Below are positions 1-7,102 of a DNA stretch of 64,000 bases, one piece after another. The stretch covers positions 124,001-188,000 of the forward strand of contig NZ_FXAG01000006.1 in the NCBI RefSeq assembly GCF_900177275.1, written 5' to 3'. Numbering within the stretch: position 1 is the first letter of the stretch; every line of letters begins with the position of its first letter. The translations under genes were made by a program, and so were the position numbers. Source of the DNA: Pseudogulbenkiania subflava DSM 22618. GTDB lineage: Bacteria > Pseudomonadota > Gammaproteobacteria > Burkholderiales > Chromobacteriaceae. The notes beneath the pieces are model-generated. The model had not been told where the DNA came from. It did not search any database and saw only the letters and a program-made list of their open reading frames with translations.

Positions 1-428
1 TGGTGGTCGGCCCACCAGTGCCAGAGCATTTCTGCACTTGGGAACTCATCAAGCCCCAGTTCACGTTCGACGACACCATCTGAGGCAATCTTGTTGTGGA
101 ACAGGAAGCCATCGCCATTGCTGCTGAACACGAATGGCACTTGCAGCAACTCTGCGTAGCCCAACGCCTGCTGCATGCCGTCACCCAAGCTGTGGTTGTT
201 GTCCTTCGCCTCGATGACCGCGATGGGTAGATTTGGCTTGTGGAAGAGAACGTAGTCAGCCCGCTTGTGTTGGGCGCGGGTGTGCAACTTGCCGCGCACG
301 ATGATGCGCCCTTTGGTGAGGGGAAACTCCTCACGGACTTGGGTAGCGACATCCCAGCCGGCCTGCTCCAGCGAGGGAGTGATGAACTTGGTACAGATGT
401 CACGTTCGGAGAGCGCCTTCTTATTCAT
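1..428 (-). CDS. hsdR: Type I restriction enzyme R subunit, N-terminal part (partial)
   Basis: The first 142 codons of a gene that runs off the left edge of the window. The product starts MNKKALSERDICTKF and matches the N-terminal nuclease domain of type I restriction subunit R (HSDR_N family), which cuts DNA after ATP-driven translocation. A PD-(D/E)xK nuclease centre is visible: Asp58 in RADYVLF, then Glu73-Ala-Lys75 in VIEAKDNNHS, followed by the conserved GDGMQQALGYAE stretch. The ATG overlaps the stop of the upstream ribbon-helix-helix gene (ATGA), so the two are translationally coupled. hsdM and hsdS are not in the window, and whether the rest of hsdR is intact cannot be seen. Confidence 0.88.
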   Translation of the reverse strand, partial: MNKKALSERDICTKFITPSLEQAGWDVATQVREEFPLTKGRIIVRGKLHTRAQHKRADYVLFHKPNLPIAVIEAKDNNHSLGDGMQQALGYAELLQVPFVFSSNGDGFLFHNKIASDGVVERELGLDEFPSAEMLWHWWADH

Positions 429-616
429 GCTTTCCCTGCGCCTTCTGATTGGAGCGACTCAACGGCCTTGATGTTGTGCGCCCGTGCGTACTCCAATATC
501 AGGATCTCGATCATCGATGCTACGGACCGCCGCTCACGATCAGCGGCCATGCGAAGTAGTTGCTTGATCTCGGAGGAGGTGCGGATGGAGAGGGTTTCGT
601 CTTTCAGGCGTGACAT
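425..616 (-). CDS. Small ribbon-helix-helix-like protein coupled to hsdR
   Basis: A 63-residue protein. Residues 7-20 (ETLSIRTSSEIKQL) look like the beta strand and first helix of a CopG/MetJ-type ribbon-helix-helix fold, followed by a second helix (SVASMIEILILEYARAH). Such proteins bind DNA as dimers, often as antitoxins or autorepressors. The stop overlaps the hsdR start by the ATGA arrangement, so it is probably the first gene of the restriction operon. A possible promoter TTGCAA-N18-TACATT lies upstream near 640-670. A role in controlling restriction expression is inference; no toxin partner is visible. Confidence 0.65.
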   Translation of the reverse strand: MSRLKDETLSIRTSSEIKQLLRMAADRERRSVASMIEILILEYARAHNIKAVESLQSEGAGKA

Positions 617-762
617 GGCGGCGTCTCGTCAAGGGTGTAACGCCAATGTACTGCCTTTTGCATCATATTTGCAATGCTGATCAAAAGGCTGATTGGGCCA
701 GCAGTTGTCAAGAAGTGGGGGTGCCAATACCTGATGAAGGCATGACGGACAGGCCTTTGAGT

Positions 763-770
763 GGCCGCTC
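763..770. repeat. Left target site duplication of the IS256-family element
   Basis: The 8-bp sequence GGCCGCTC directly left of the element is repeated exactly at 2143-2150 directly right of it, as expected for an 8-bp duplication made on insertion. Confidence 0.85.
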
Positions 771-2142
771 GGAGGTGTCAGTAATTCTGTGTGCTGAGGT
801 CGGTTAAACAAATCTCAGCCTAAGGCGTTCGTGAAGCGTTCGTCGAACAGAATGGCAAACTGGTTGGCCGCCTGCTTCCAGGTGATGGGCGGCATCTTCC
901 AGTCTTTCTCAATGTTGCGCAAGGCCAGGTACAACAGCTTGCTGGCCGCTTCGTCGCTCGGGAAGTGACCCCGGTTTTTGACGATCTTGCGCAACTGCAT
1001 ATGCATGCTCTCGATCGCGTTGGTGGTGTAAATGATCTTGCGCACTTCGGGCGGGTAAGCGAAGAACGGGATGACCTGCTCCCACTGCCGCCGCCACATG
1101 GCGGCCACCGTCGGAAATTTCTGGCCCCAGTCGCTCTCGGCAAAGGTGTTCAGCGCGTCGGCTGCGGCGTCGGCCGTGACGGCCTGGTAAATCGGCTTGA
1201 GCGCGGCAGCCAACCCCTTGCGATCCTTCCAGCTCGCCAGATTGAGCGAATTGCGGATCAGGTGGACGATACAGGTCTGGATTTGCGCCTGCGGATAGAC
1301 GGCTTCGATCGCTTCCGGGAAGCCGCGCAGGCCGTCGACGACGGCGATCAGAACGTCGTCCAGGCCACGGTTCTTCAGCTCGTTGAAGACCTTGAGCCAG
1401 AACTTGGCGCCCTCGGTTTGCTCGATCCACAGCCCCAGCACTTCCTTGCGCCCGTCGGCACGAATGCCGAGCGCCAGGTAGACGGCCTTGTTCCTGACGG
1501 TGCCTTCGTCACGAATCTTCAGGCGCAGCGCATCGAAATAGACGATCGGGTACATCGCTTCGAGCGGACGCTGCTGCCACTGCTCGACCTCGGCCAGCAC
1601 TTCGTCGGTGATGGTGGAGATCAGATCGGGCGAGACTTGCAGCCCATACAGTTCCTGCAGGTGCCCCTGAATCTCGCGCACGCTCATCCCGCGCGCATAC
1701 ATGCTGATGACGTGGTCGTCGAAGCCGGGTAGACGGCGCTGATACTTGGCAACCAGCTGCGGTTCGAAGGTGGCCAGCCGGTCGCGTGGGATATCGAGCT
1801 CCAGCTCGCCGTTGGGCGTAAGAACGGTCTTGGAACTGGTGCCGTTCCGATGGTTGCCGGCCTTGCCTTGTGATGCTTCGTTAGCCAGGTGGTGGGTCAG
1901 TTCAGCGGCTAGCATACGCTCGGCTAGCTGCTTCTTGAGGAGGCCGGCCAAGCCCGATTCACCGAGGATCGATTCGGCGTCTTTGTTCTCGACCTGAGCC
2001 AGCAATTGGTCGATCAACTCATCAGGAACGAGCTTGGGGGCCTTGGGTTTCTTGGTCTTCTTGGTGGTCATCACAACGGTCATGGAGCATCCCTTTCGGT
2101 ATCATCTCATGACCTCAGTCACACAAGAAATCTGACAGGCTC
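771..2142 (-). mobile_element. IS256-family insertion sequence, apparently complete (1372 bp)
   Basis: One transposase gene fills the element. Imperfect terminal inverted repeats are readable: GGAGGTGTCAGTAATTCTGT at 771-790 against the complement of 2123-2142, GAGCCTGTCAGATTTCTTGT; both continue to a shared CTGAGGTC near 801 and 2111 with a one-base offset. The element is flanked by an exact 8-bp duplication. Intact ends, duplication and open reading frame suggest a fairly recent insertion. It landed in already damaged DNA between the restriction operon and the truncated umuC. Confidence 0.88.
815..2083 (-). CDS. IS256-family (mutator-type) transposase
   Basis: A 422-residue DDE transposase, full length for the family. 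The catalytic triad is readable: Asp184 in VYFDALRLK, Asp250 in VVDGLRGF and Glu358 in TNAIESMHMQLRK. The signature near the end, GHFPSDEAASKLLYLALRNI, is typical of the Transposase_mut family. The chosen ATG has an AGGGA ribosome site about 8 bases upstream; a second ATG four codons later is a weaker alternative. It lies inside its own inverted repeats and serves only its own mobility. Confidence 0.95.
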   Translation of the reverse strand: MTVVMTTKKTKKPKAPKLVPDELIDQLLAQVENKDAESILGESGLAGLLKKQLAERMLAAELTHHLANEASQGKAGNHRNGTSSKTVLTPNGELELDIPRDRLATFEPQLVAKYQRRLPGFDDHVISMYARGMSVREIQGHLQELYGLQVSPDLISTITDEVLAEVEQWQQRPLEAMYPIVYFDALRLKIRDEGTVRNKAVYLALGIRADGRKEVLGLWIEQTEGAKFWLKVFNELKNRGLDDVLIAVVDGLRGFPEAIEAVYPQAQIQTCIVHLIRNSLNLASWKDRKGLAAALKPIYQAVTADAAADALNTFAESDWGQKFPTVAAMWRRQWEQVIPFFAYPPEVRKIIYTTNAIESMHMQLRKIVKNRGHFPSDEAASKLLYLALRNIEKDWKMPPITWKQAANQFAILFDERFTNALG

Positions 2143-2150
2143 GGCCGCTC
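2143..2150. repeat. Right target site duplication of the IS256-family element
   Basis: GGCCGCTC, identical to 763-770. Confidence 0.85.
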
Positions 2151-2184
2151 TACCTTATTTCGGGCGGGGCGCACATGATGCCTT

Positions 2185-2207
2185 ACACTCGATTGGATTA
2201 CGAGTGT
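2185..2207. repeat. Inverted repeat at the umuC breakpoint
   Basis: ACACTCG (2185-2191), a 9-nt loop, then CGAGTGT (2201-2207). The last codon with clear UmuC similarity (Leu146) falls at 2202-2204, inside this hairpin. It may mark a recombination or deletion endpoint; no known attachment-site family is recognised. Confidence 0.5.
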
Positions 2208-2635
2208 CTTGCTAGCTCCTACCCCGACGCAAGTAGGGATGCCGACGCGCTGTAGCACGTCTAGCCGGATACGATGCGTGCGGTCTTCAATGTCCGGTAC
2301 CCCAGTCATGTCCAAGAAAGCTTCATCTATCGAATAGATTTCCAGGTTAGGTGCATGCTCCGCCAACACCATCATCATGCGGCAGCTGATGTCCCCATAC
2401 AAAGTGTAATTGGACGAGAACACCGCTACACCATGGCGCCTGCAGAGAGCTTCAACCTCGAAGAAGGGGCCAAACATAGGGATGCCTAAAGCCCTAGCTC
2501 TCTCACAGGCAGCGACAACACAGCCATCGTTATTAGAGAGTACAACCACGGGTCTATCCCGCAAGTCCGGTCTACCAATCTTTTCGCAGCTCGCGTAAAA
2601 CTTGTTCCCATCAACATGGGCGAACAGCGGTTTCT

Positions 2636-3124
2636 TCATCGTGTCCTCACGAACTGATGGATGAAGCTGGTTACCACGCCGAATACACGTAGCTCCTGCC
2701 CCTCCTCGAACAGCGTTGCTCGCTGGTGCTCACCATGAGAAACAAGCGCCATGCGGTTGCCGCGTTGGCGGAACTGGCGCACAACAAATCCCCCATCCAG
2801 CTCCGCCACCACGATTTGCTCATGTGCAGGGGTACGGCCCCGGTCCACAATCAGAATATCCCCCCGCTGGATACCAAAGCCCCGCATGTCATCCGTCGCC
2901 ACACGCATGAAGAAGGTCGCCGGTCTGTCACTTACTAAAAAGTCATGCAGGTTCAGGCTCTGGTCTAGATAGTCACTAGCAGGCGATGGAAAACCGGCAT
3001 GCGCCACACGCGCTAGCAACGGGATGGTCATGGGTGGGGGAGACAACGCAACTTGTCGAACCTGGCCAGGGAAGCTACGCGCAAGGTCCGCTACGGTGGC
3101 TGTGGATTTGCTGGAACTGCTCAT
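2636..3124 (-). CDS. umuD: UmuD-like protein lacking the Ser/Lys catalytic dyad
   Basis: A 162-residue LexA/UmuD-superfamily protein. The self-cleavage bond is present as HA|GFPSPASDYLDQ (Ala43|Gly44), matching the Cys24|Gly25 region of E. coli UmuD, and the core GIQRGDILIVDR is typical. However, the catalytic Ser60 position (GDSM in E. coli) reads TDDM here (Asp79), and the Lys97 position (FTVKK) reads FVVRQ (Arg116). RecA-stimulated self-cleavage is therefore unlikely. Start: the longer frame begins with a TTG; the ATG of MSSSSKST is preferred, though no strong ribosome site is seen. It overlaps umuC by four bases, and a palindrome lies just upstream. Confidence 0.85.
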   Translation of the reverse strand: MSSSSKSTATVADLARSFPGQVRQVALSPPPMTIPLLARVAHAGFPSPASDYLDQSLNLHDFLVSDRPATFFMRVATDDMRGFGIQRGDILIVDRGRTPAHEQIVVAELDGGFVVRQFRQRGNRMALVSHGEHQRATLFEEGQELRVFGVVTSFIHQFVRTR

Positions 3125-3141
3125 AACGTATAGAGTCAATC

Positions 3142-3161
3142 TTGATTTCGTACATAATCAA
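3142..3161. promoter_or_regulatory. Candidate operator of the umuDC-like operon
   Basis: Perfect inverted repeat TTGATT-N8-AATCAA, 18-37 bases upstream of the umuD ATG. The half-site/8-bp spacer architecture is like a LexA box, but the half-site is not the CTGT-N8-ACAG type. A candidate repressor site, by position and symmetry only. Confidence 0.45.
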
Positions 3162-3365
3162 AATTAGCTCAATAACCCCGGAAGGGGAAGTGGAATATCG
3201 TAAAAGTGCTAGATATGCAGGGCGGAAGTGGCAGCTAGCCATACTGAGGGGGCTATGCACTGTAGCGCTGGGAGAACCCTGCTCGTGCCATACCAATCCA
3301 AGGGAGTAAGGCAGCGTTTTGCCTGCCTCTACCCCCTGGGGGCAAGTAACAGTACAGGTGCTGAC

Positions 3366-3815
3366 ATGAGCAAACGGCAATTCACGATAACCAGCCCCGA
3401 TGAGATACGCAGCGTCATGCGTGTTGTCCTGGCGCTTGTCACCGAGCTTGTGCATTCCGAGCGAAAAGGCGTGCGCGTGACCGTGCAGACTGTCAGCATA
3501 CGTACGGCGGCACAACGCAAGCGTATGTGGGCTAGGTTGAAGGACATCAGCAAGCAAGTAAATTGGTACGGTCGCTACTTATCGAGCAAGGAATGGAAGA
3601 TTGTCTTTACGGCGAGCCTAACACTGGAGGACGTGGTTCCCAACATCGAGAGCACCGGATTCGTCGTGTTAGGGGAACAAACGCGTGAATTGAGCTCCAA
3701 GGAAACCTCAGCGCTGCTAGAACTTATGGATGCGTTCGGCATACAGGAGGGAGTGCAATTCTCGGAGCCTGGCAGGGACGCCCCACCCCCGGAGCAAACC
3801 AAACTTTCCGCGTAG
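3366..3815 (+). CDS. NinB-like phage recombination protein
   Basis: A 149-residue protein that resembles NinB (Orf) of lambdoid phages, a recombination mediator that helps load strand-exchange proteins on SSB-coated DNA. The family core is visible: RTAAQRKRMWARLKDISKQV then WYGRYLSSKEWKIVFTASL, a VVPNIESTGFVVLG segment and ELMDAFGIQEGVQFSEP near the end. The ATG at 3366 is chosen over an upstream in-frame start because family similarity begins there. It is divergent from umuDC and convergent with the SRAP gene, giving a cluster of DNA-damage genes of probable phage or plasmid origin. Assignment is by recognised motif pattern. Confidence 0.75.
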   Translation: MSKRQFTITSPDEIRSVMRVVLALVTELVHSERKGVRVTVQTVSIRTAAQRKRMWARLKDISKQVNWYGRYLSSKEWKIVFTASLTLEDVVPNIESTGFVVLGEQTRELSSKETSALLELMDAFGIQEGVQFSEPGRDAPPPEQTKLSA

Positions 3816-3819
3816 AAAC

Positions 3820-4491
3820 CTAGAAGAGAGAGGTTTGGCCAACTTCCGCGCCGGGGTGCTTGGGGTCGGGCCATCCACGCATCAATTCCGCAGGGTAGAG
3901 CCTGCCATAGACGTTACGGGCTAGCTCCGGGTCCTTGCAGTTCAGCCAATCATCGTACAATGCTTCCGGTAAGATGATGAGGGAGCGTTTTTCGTCACCT
4001 GGCTTATGCATCCTACTCAACAGCGGGTGCTGGTCGGCGTTTACCGTAATCTGGGTGAATGAATAGCTCACCCCACCATCAGGTTCCTTCCAGGGGCGCC
4101 ATAAGCCAGCCACAGCAAACGGAGCTCCGTCAGCCATACCTATCTGCCATCGCATCGCCTTTCCCGTTTCATAGCAGGGCTCAAAGAAGCCCATGCACGG
4201 GACAAGGCAAAACAGCCCACGATGCCAAGCGCCTTTGTAGCTTCGCTTCTCCCCAATGGTTTCAAGACGGGCATTCATGGTGTCGAAGGGTTTCACGCCC
4301 TCCGGAATCTTGCGGCGGGGAACCATGCCGTAACTCCCCATAAGTGCACGCCTTCCCCCGTTGCCGTCTGCAATGATGAATGGCGCTGCGTAGTCCTTGT
4401 AGGCTTCTGCCTTCCAGTCTCCCTCAGGCGGGTCAACATGGAAGAAGTCCACCAGCGTTCTAAGGGAAGGAGGGATGTAGTTCACACACAT
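3820..4491 (-). CDS. SRAP-domain protein (YedK/HMCES family)
   Basis: A 223-residue SOS-response-associated peptidase family protein. These proteins bind abasic sites in single-stranded DNA through a thiazolidine link made by Cys2, shielding them from strand breaks. The active residues are readable: Cys2 (after Met removal), Asn73 in MNARLET, Glu104 in GFFEP and His162 in RMHKP. Length matches YedK. It lies tail to tail with the NinB-like gene, 4 bases apart. Whether it is SOS-controlled here is unknown; no LexA box is obvious upstream. Confidence 0.93.
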   Translation of the reverse strand: MCVNYIPPSLRTLVDFFHVDPPEGDWKAEAYKDYAAPFIIADGNGGRRALMGSYGMVPRRKIPEGVKPFDTMNARLETIGEKRSYKGAWHRGLFCLVPCMGFFEPCYETGKAMRWQIGMADGAPFAVAGLWRPWKEPDGGVSYSFTQITVNADQHPLLSRMHKPGDEKRSLIILPEALYDDWLNCKDPELARNVYGRLYPAELMRGWPDPKHPGAEVGQTSLF

Positions 4492-4567
4492 GGATATACC
4501 TTCTCAGGAAGGGCGAGGCTTCAAGTGAAGACTAGCACCAGAGTCTGATTCAAACCCATGGCAAGGT

Positions 4568-4899
4568 TTGGAGGTAGTGGCGCTGCAGCCGCTGACGGAC
4601 AGGCTGGCCGACAAGCTGCGCGAACTGGGTAGCCTGCTTGCCGACAGCAGCTCGACCCCGGCAAAGGCAAGACTAAACTGGCCTAATCTATGGGCCTACC
4701 GCAGCAATGCGCTGGGCGGCGGGCTGCCGCGCTTCAAAGCCTGTTGGCCACCACCAAGCTCAAGGGCCTGGATCCTGCGGCCTGGCTCAAAGACACCCCC
4801 GAAAACCTGCCTGCTTGGCCGAATAACCGCATCGACGAGCTGCTGCCGCTAAAACTCTGAACAACGGTTGAAAAGTAGGTGGGCAGGCTGGATGCTTAC
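4568..4899 (+). pseudogene. IS66-family transposase (TnpC) 3' remnant with element end
   Basis: Decayed right end of an IS66-type element. In one frame the family tail SLLATTKLKGLDPAAWLKD and then RIDELLPLKL-stop is readable (4735-4860). Upstream, pieces such as LQPLTDRL and LWAYRSN appear in another frame, with deletions between. The remnant ends near 4899 with GGATGCTTAC, the complement of the GTAAGC start typical of IS66 terminal repeats. It is not functional. Confidence 0.8.
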
Positions 4900-4948
4900 C
4901 ATGTAGGTAAATCATCTCGCGCATCTTCGCTGACGAAGTGGGCAGTAC

Positions 4949-5788
4949 TCAACCACACACCGCAGCCAATTTGGCTGGATCAGCCACCAGCGGGTTTCCC
5001 TCGCCCTGTTGCTTCACGATGCGCTCATTGCGGCGCTGCTCCCAATCGTCGACCGGGTACTGCGTGGCCCAGGCGCACATCAGTTTGCGGTCCTGGCTGC
5101 TCATGCGCAGTTGGTAGCGATCGTGCATGTACAGCGTGATCCGGGCGGCCCGCCCCCGCACTTCCTCGCGAGGTTGGAAGCGCTTCATCTTGAAGTCTGT
5201 GACACTCTTGCACTGGCCGTACATCGGCGCGGGGTTGCGGGTCCAGGCACCATAGGAGAAGTTACCTCGGTCGCCGTTAACCTCGCCCACGGCCGGTACC
5301 AGGTTGTTCAGGTCGCCCTCGGCCATCTGGAATACCGGATCAGTCGACGTGCAATTCTTCCTTCCGCCGTTCTGCCAGCACTGGCGCTGATGGCCCAACA
5401 CCCAGGCCGGCACCACGTGCTCCCACTCGATGCGGCTGGCGCGATTGGCGTTCTTGCGCGGCACATAGCCACACGAGGCGAAGTCCACGTCCTTGCCAGT
5501 GTATTGGCAGCCGCAGTAGAAGTCCTGTTCCATGCCGGCGAAGACACGGGGGAGCACTTTCTTGGCGTCATTGAAGTTGCGGTGGCCGACAGCCGACTTG
5601 CCGCTGACTAGGACGGCGTCACCTGGCAAGGATGACTCGGCGGAGGGATTCGCCGGACCCGAGGGGCCTAGCAGGGTCTGACCCAGCTGGGCCAGTTGTT
5701 TGACCTCCGGGGAGTGAGCAAACGAATTGACCTGGCCGGCATCACAGCCGACCAGCAGCAGTGAAATCAATAGGAAGAAGTAGCGCAT
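4949..5788 (-). CDS. Endonuclease I family nuclease, predicted lipoprotein
   Basis: A 279-residue secreted nuclease of the EndA/Endonuclease_1 family (beta-beta-alpha metal type). Catalytic signature: SRIEWEHVVPAW with His124, followed by NLVPAVGEVNGDRGN, the usual metal-binding Asn/Asp region. The N-terminus MRYFFLLISLLLVGC has a hydrophobic core ending in a lipobox (LLVG|C15), predicting a lipid-anchored envelope protein. The ATG at 5788 is chosen over an upstream TTG because it gives a proper signal peptide. Many cysteines fit an exported, disulfide-bonded enzyme. It stands alone between an IS66 remnant and an XRE gene. It may degrade incoming or extracellular DNA (inference). Confidence 0.88.
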   Translation of the reverse strand: MRYFFLLISLLLVGCDAGQVNSFAHSPEVKQLAQLGQTLLGPSGPANPSAESSLPGDAVLVSGKSAVGHRNFNDAKKVLPRVFAGMEQDFYCGCQYTGKDVDFASCGYVPRKNANRASRIEWEHVVPAWVLGHQRQCWQNGGRKNCTSTDPVFQMAEGDLNNLVPAVGEVNGDRGNFSYGAWTRNPAPMYGQCKSVTDFKMKRFQPREEVRGRAARITLYMHDRYQLRMSSQDRKLMCAWATQYPVDDWEQRRNERIVKQQGEGNPLVADPAKLAAVCG

Positions 5789-5935
5789 CGGGCGGAGTCT
5801 ACTCAGCCGGCGGCGGCGAGACAATCACCAGCAGCAAGCATATACGAGCCCCCTGACCTACTTTGACAACCAGCAGACCGCTAGGTCCAGGAAAGTCCGG
5901 GGCAGTTCACTTAGTTACCGACGATGAGGCCAACA

Positions 5936-6247
5936 TTACGATTTGAGCGTTTCGATGAAAGCTAGAAGGGCCAGTTTTTGCTCGGGCCCCAACCGGTGCA
6001 CGGCCTCGACGATTGCGGCTTCCAACTTGTCCTCGCAGTAGAAGTACGCAACAGGTACCTCGAGGATATCCGCGAGGCGCTTGAGTGTATCGAAGTCCGG
6101 CGTGTGCTTTCCTCGCTCGTACTGGTTCATGCGTGCACTCGCATTATTAGGCTCTAGGCCCAGCAACTCACCAAGCTGTTGTTGGGTCAATTCTTTTCGG
6201 GTACGTGCCTCTTTCAGGCGTACAGGTATCGGGCTGATCAGAGACAT
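5936..6247 (-). CDS. XRE-family repressor-like regulator
   Basis: A 103-residue protein. Residues 8-65 form a clear Cro/C1-type helix-turn-helix (RLKEARTRKELTQQQLGELLGL, then ARMNQYERGKHTPDFDTLKRLADIL), and the C-terminal 35 residues look helical (EAVHRLGPEQKLALLAFIETLKS). Two matching palindromes lie 30-78 bases upstream (6277-6291 and 6310-6324), so it probably represses itself and possibly a rightward promoter. Context suggests a phage- or island-type regulator. No LexA-like cleavage domain is present. Confidence 0.9.
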   Translation of the reverse strand: MSLISPIPVRLKEARTRKELTQQQLGELLGLEPNNASARMNQYERGKHTPDFDTLKRLADILEVPVAYFYCEDKLEAAIVEAVHRLGPEQKLALLAFIETLKS

Positions 6248-6276
6248 GAAGGAGCTTGGGGCAAGGTCGTCATGCC

Positions 6277-6325
6277 TAAGATTCTCTTAGCGCCACCTCG
6301 TAAGGTATACTAAGGATTTCTTAGT
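6277..6325. promoter_or_regulatory. Twin operators for the adjacent XRE regulator
   Basis: Two copies of CTAAG-N5-CTTAG: 6277-6291 and 6310-6324 (the second extended by one pair to ACTAAG/CTTAGT). Centres are 33 bp apart, about three helical turns. A -10-like TATACT (6306-6311) overlaps the right copy on the + strand and a TATACC on the minus strand. The rest of the 343-bp gap (6248-6590) holds another inverted repeat, TTATCCG (6433-6439) with CGGATAA (6456-6462), and no gene. Confidence 0.7.
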
Positions 6326-6590
6326 AAGCAAGCGTCAATAAAAAATTCGTACTCGAACCACTTCAGAGTTGAGGTGCTGCGGCACCTAGAGAGGGCTGAA
6401 TTACCCTCAGGTCACTAGACACACTGCGGCCGTTATCCGTCGGATTGGATCACCTCGGATAAGCAACGGAAGATGCGTGGCCATTGACGCAACACTGGTG
6501 GGAGGAGCGTTCTGTTGAGGTGGCAACACCTTGTGGGAACAGGAGTGATGTAATTCATGCCAAAAATGACAAGGAAGGGGCGGAAATTTG

Positions 6591-6929
6591 ATGAGTGAAC
6601 TTCAAGAAGCTAAGGTAGTGATCCAACGCCAAGCGTCAATCATTGTCGCCTTGACGAACCAACTTGCTGCAAGCAACAGGGCTGCTCAGTCTGTAGAAGA
6701 GAAGGTAGCGCAGCTGAAAGCGGGATACGAAGAGCATCTAAATGGAGTAATCAATAAGCTCTGGGCAGAGATTGAGAAGGCGCAGGCCAGAGCAGACCGC
6801 TACGGAGTCTTGTTGGCAGAACATCGAGCTGAGGCTCCCCGTGTTGGCAATGAAGCGCAGCCCTTTCGAGATGTTGAACCATCGATTAATCAGGCTGATT
6901 TAGGGTTCTCAAATTCTTTTCTAAGGTAA
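6591..6929 (+). CDS. Hypothetical coiled-coil protein
   Basis: A 112-residue protein of no recognised family. Residues 1-85 are strongly predicted as one long amphipathic helix (for example SVEEKVAQLKAGYEEHL, then KLWAEIEKAQARADRYGVLLAEHRAE), so a coiled-coil dimer is likely; the last 25 residues are probably disordered. A good ribosome site, AAGGAAGGGG (6571-6580), stands 10 bases before the ATG at 6591, and this decides the start. Lower GC than the core genome, fitting the accessory region. Function unknown. Confidence 0.6.
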   Translation: MSELQEAKVVIQRQASIIVALTNQLAASNRAAQSVEEKVAQLKAGYEEHLNGVINKLWAEIEKAQARADRYGVLLAEHRAEAPRVGNEAQPFRDVEPSINQADLGFSNSFLR

Positions 6930-7020
6930 CGTCTCACTTTTCAAGCTATTAGGTACGCTCAACACCAAGCCAAACCAGATCACACTCATGAAAAACGAAA
7001 ATGATACCTGTGTCGATCCC

Positions 7021-7102
7021 CTGTCAGGATGACAGTCTATAAAAGCCATATTTGTGGCTATTATGATGAAAAATACTCCTAAGAGATATATTTGTGACTA
7101 TT
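7021..7102 (+). promoter_or_regulatory. Repeat-rich control region of the second XRE gene
   Basis: Three elements stand close together: a perfect inverted repeat CTGTCA-GGA-TGACAG (7021-7035); an inverted repeat AGCCA-N6-TGGCT (7044-7059); and a 15-bp near-identical direct repeat, ATATTTGTGGCTATT (7048-7062) and ATATTTGTGACTATT (7088-7102), 40 bp apart. The second copy covers the GTG start of the regulator gene, so binding there could block transcription or translation. Confidence 0.5.

Larger units (their letters stand above)
2115..2639 (-). pseudogene. umuC: Truncated UmuC-like Y-family DNA polymerase
   Basis: The N-terminal third of an error-prone translesion polymerase (full UmuC is about 420 residues). 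The fingers/palm start is well conserved: Asp10 in FAHVDGNKFYASCE and Asp105-Glu106 in IYSIDEAFLD, the metal-binding residues. Similarity stops after GVGASKTL at residue 146; the last 28 codons read into unrelated DNA and then into the IS256 end. The thumb, little finger and clamp-binding motif are missing, so no working polymerase is expected. Its ATG overlaps the umuD stop (ATGA). The break lies at a 7-bp inverted repeat (2185-2207), 43 bp before the IS end, so the truncation was not made directly by the IS. Confidence 0.88.
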
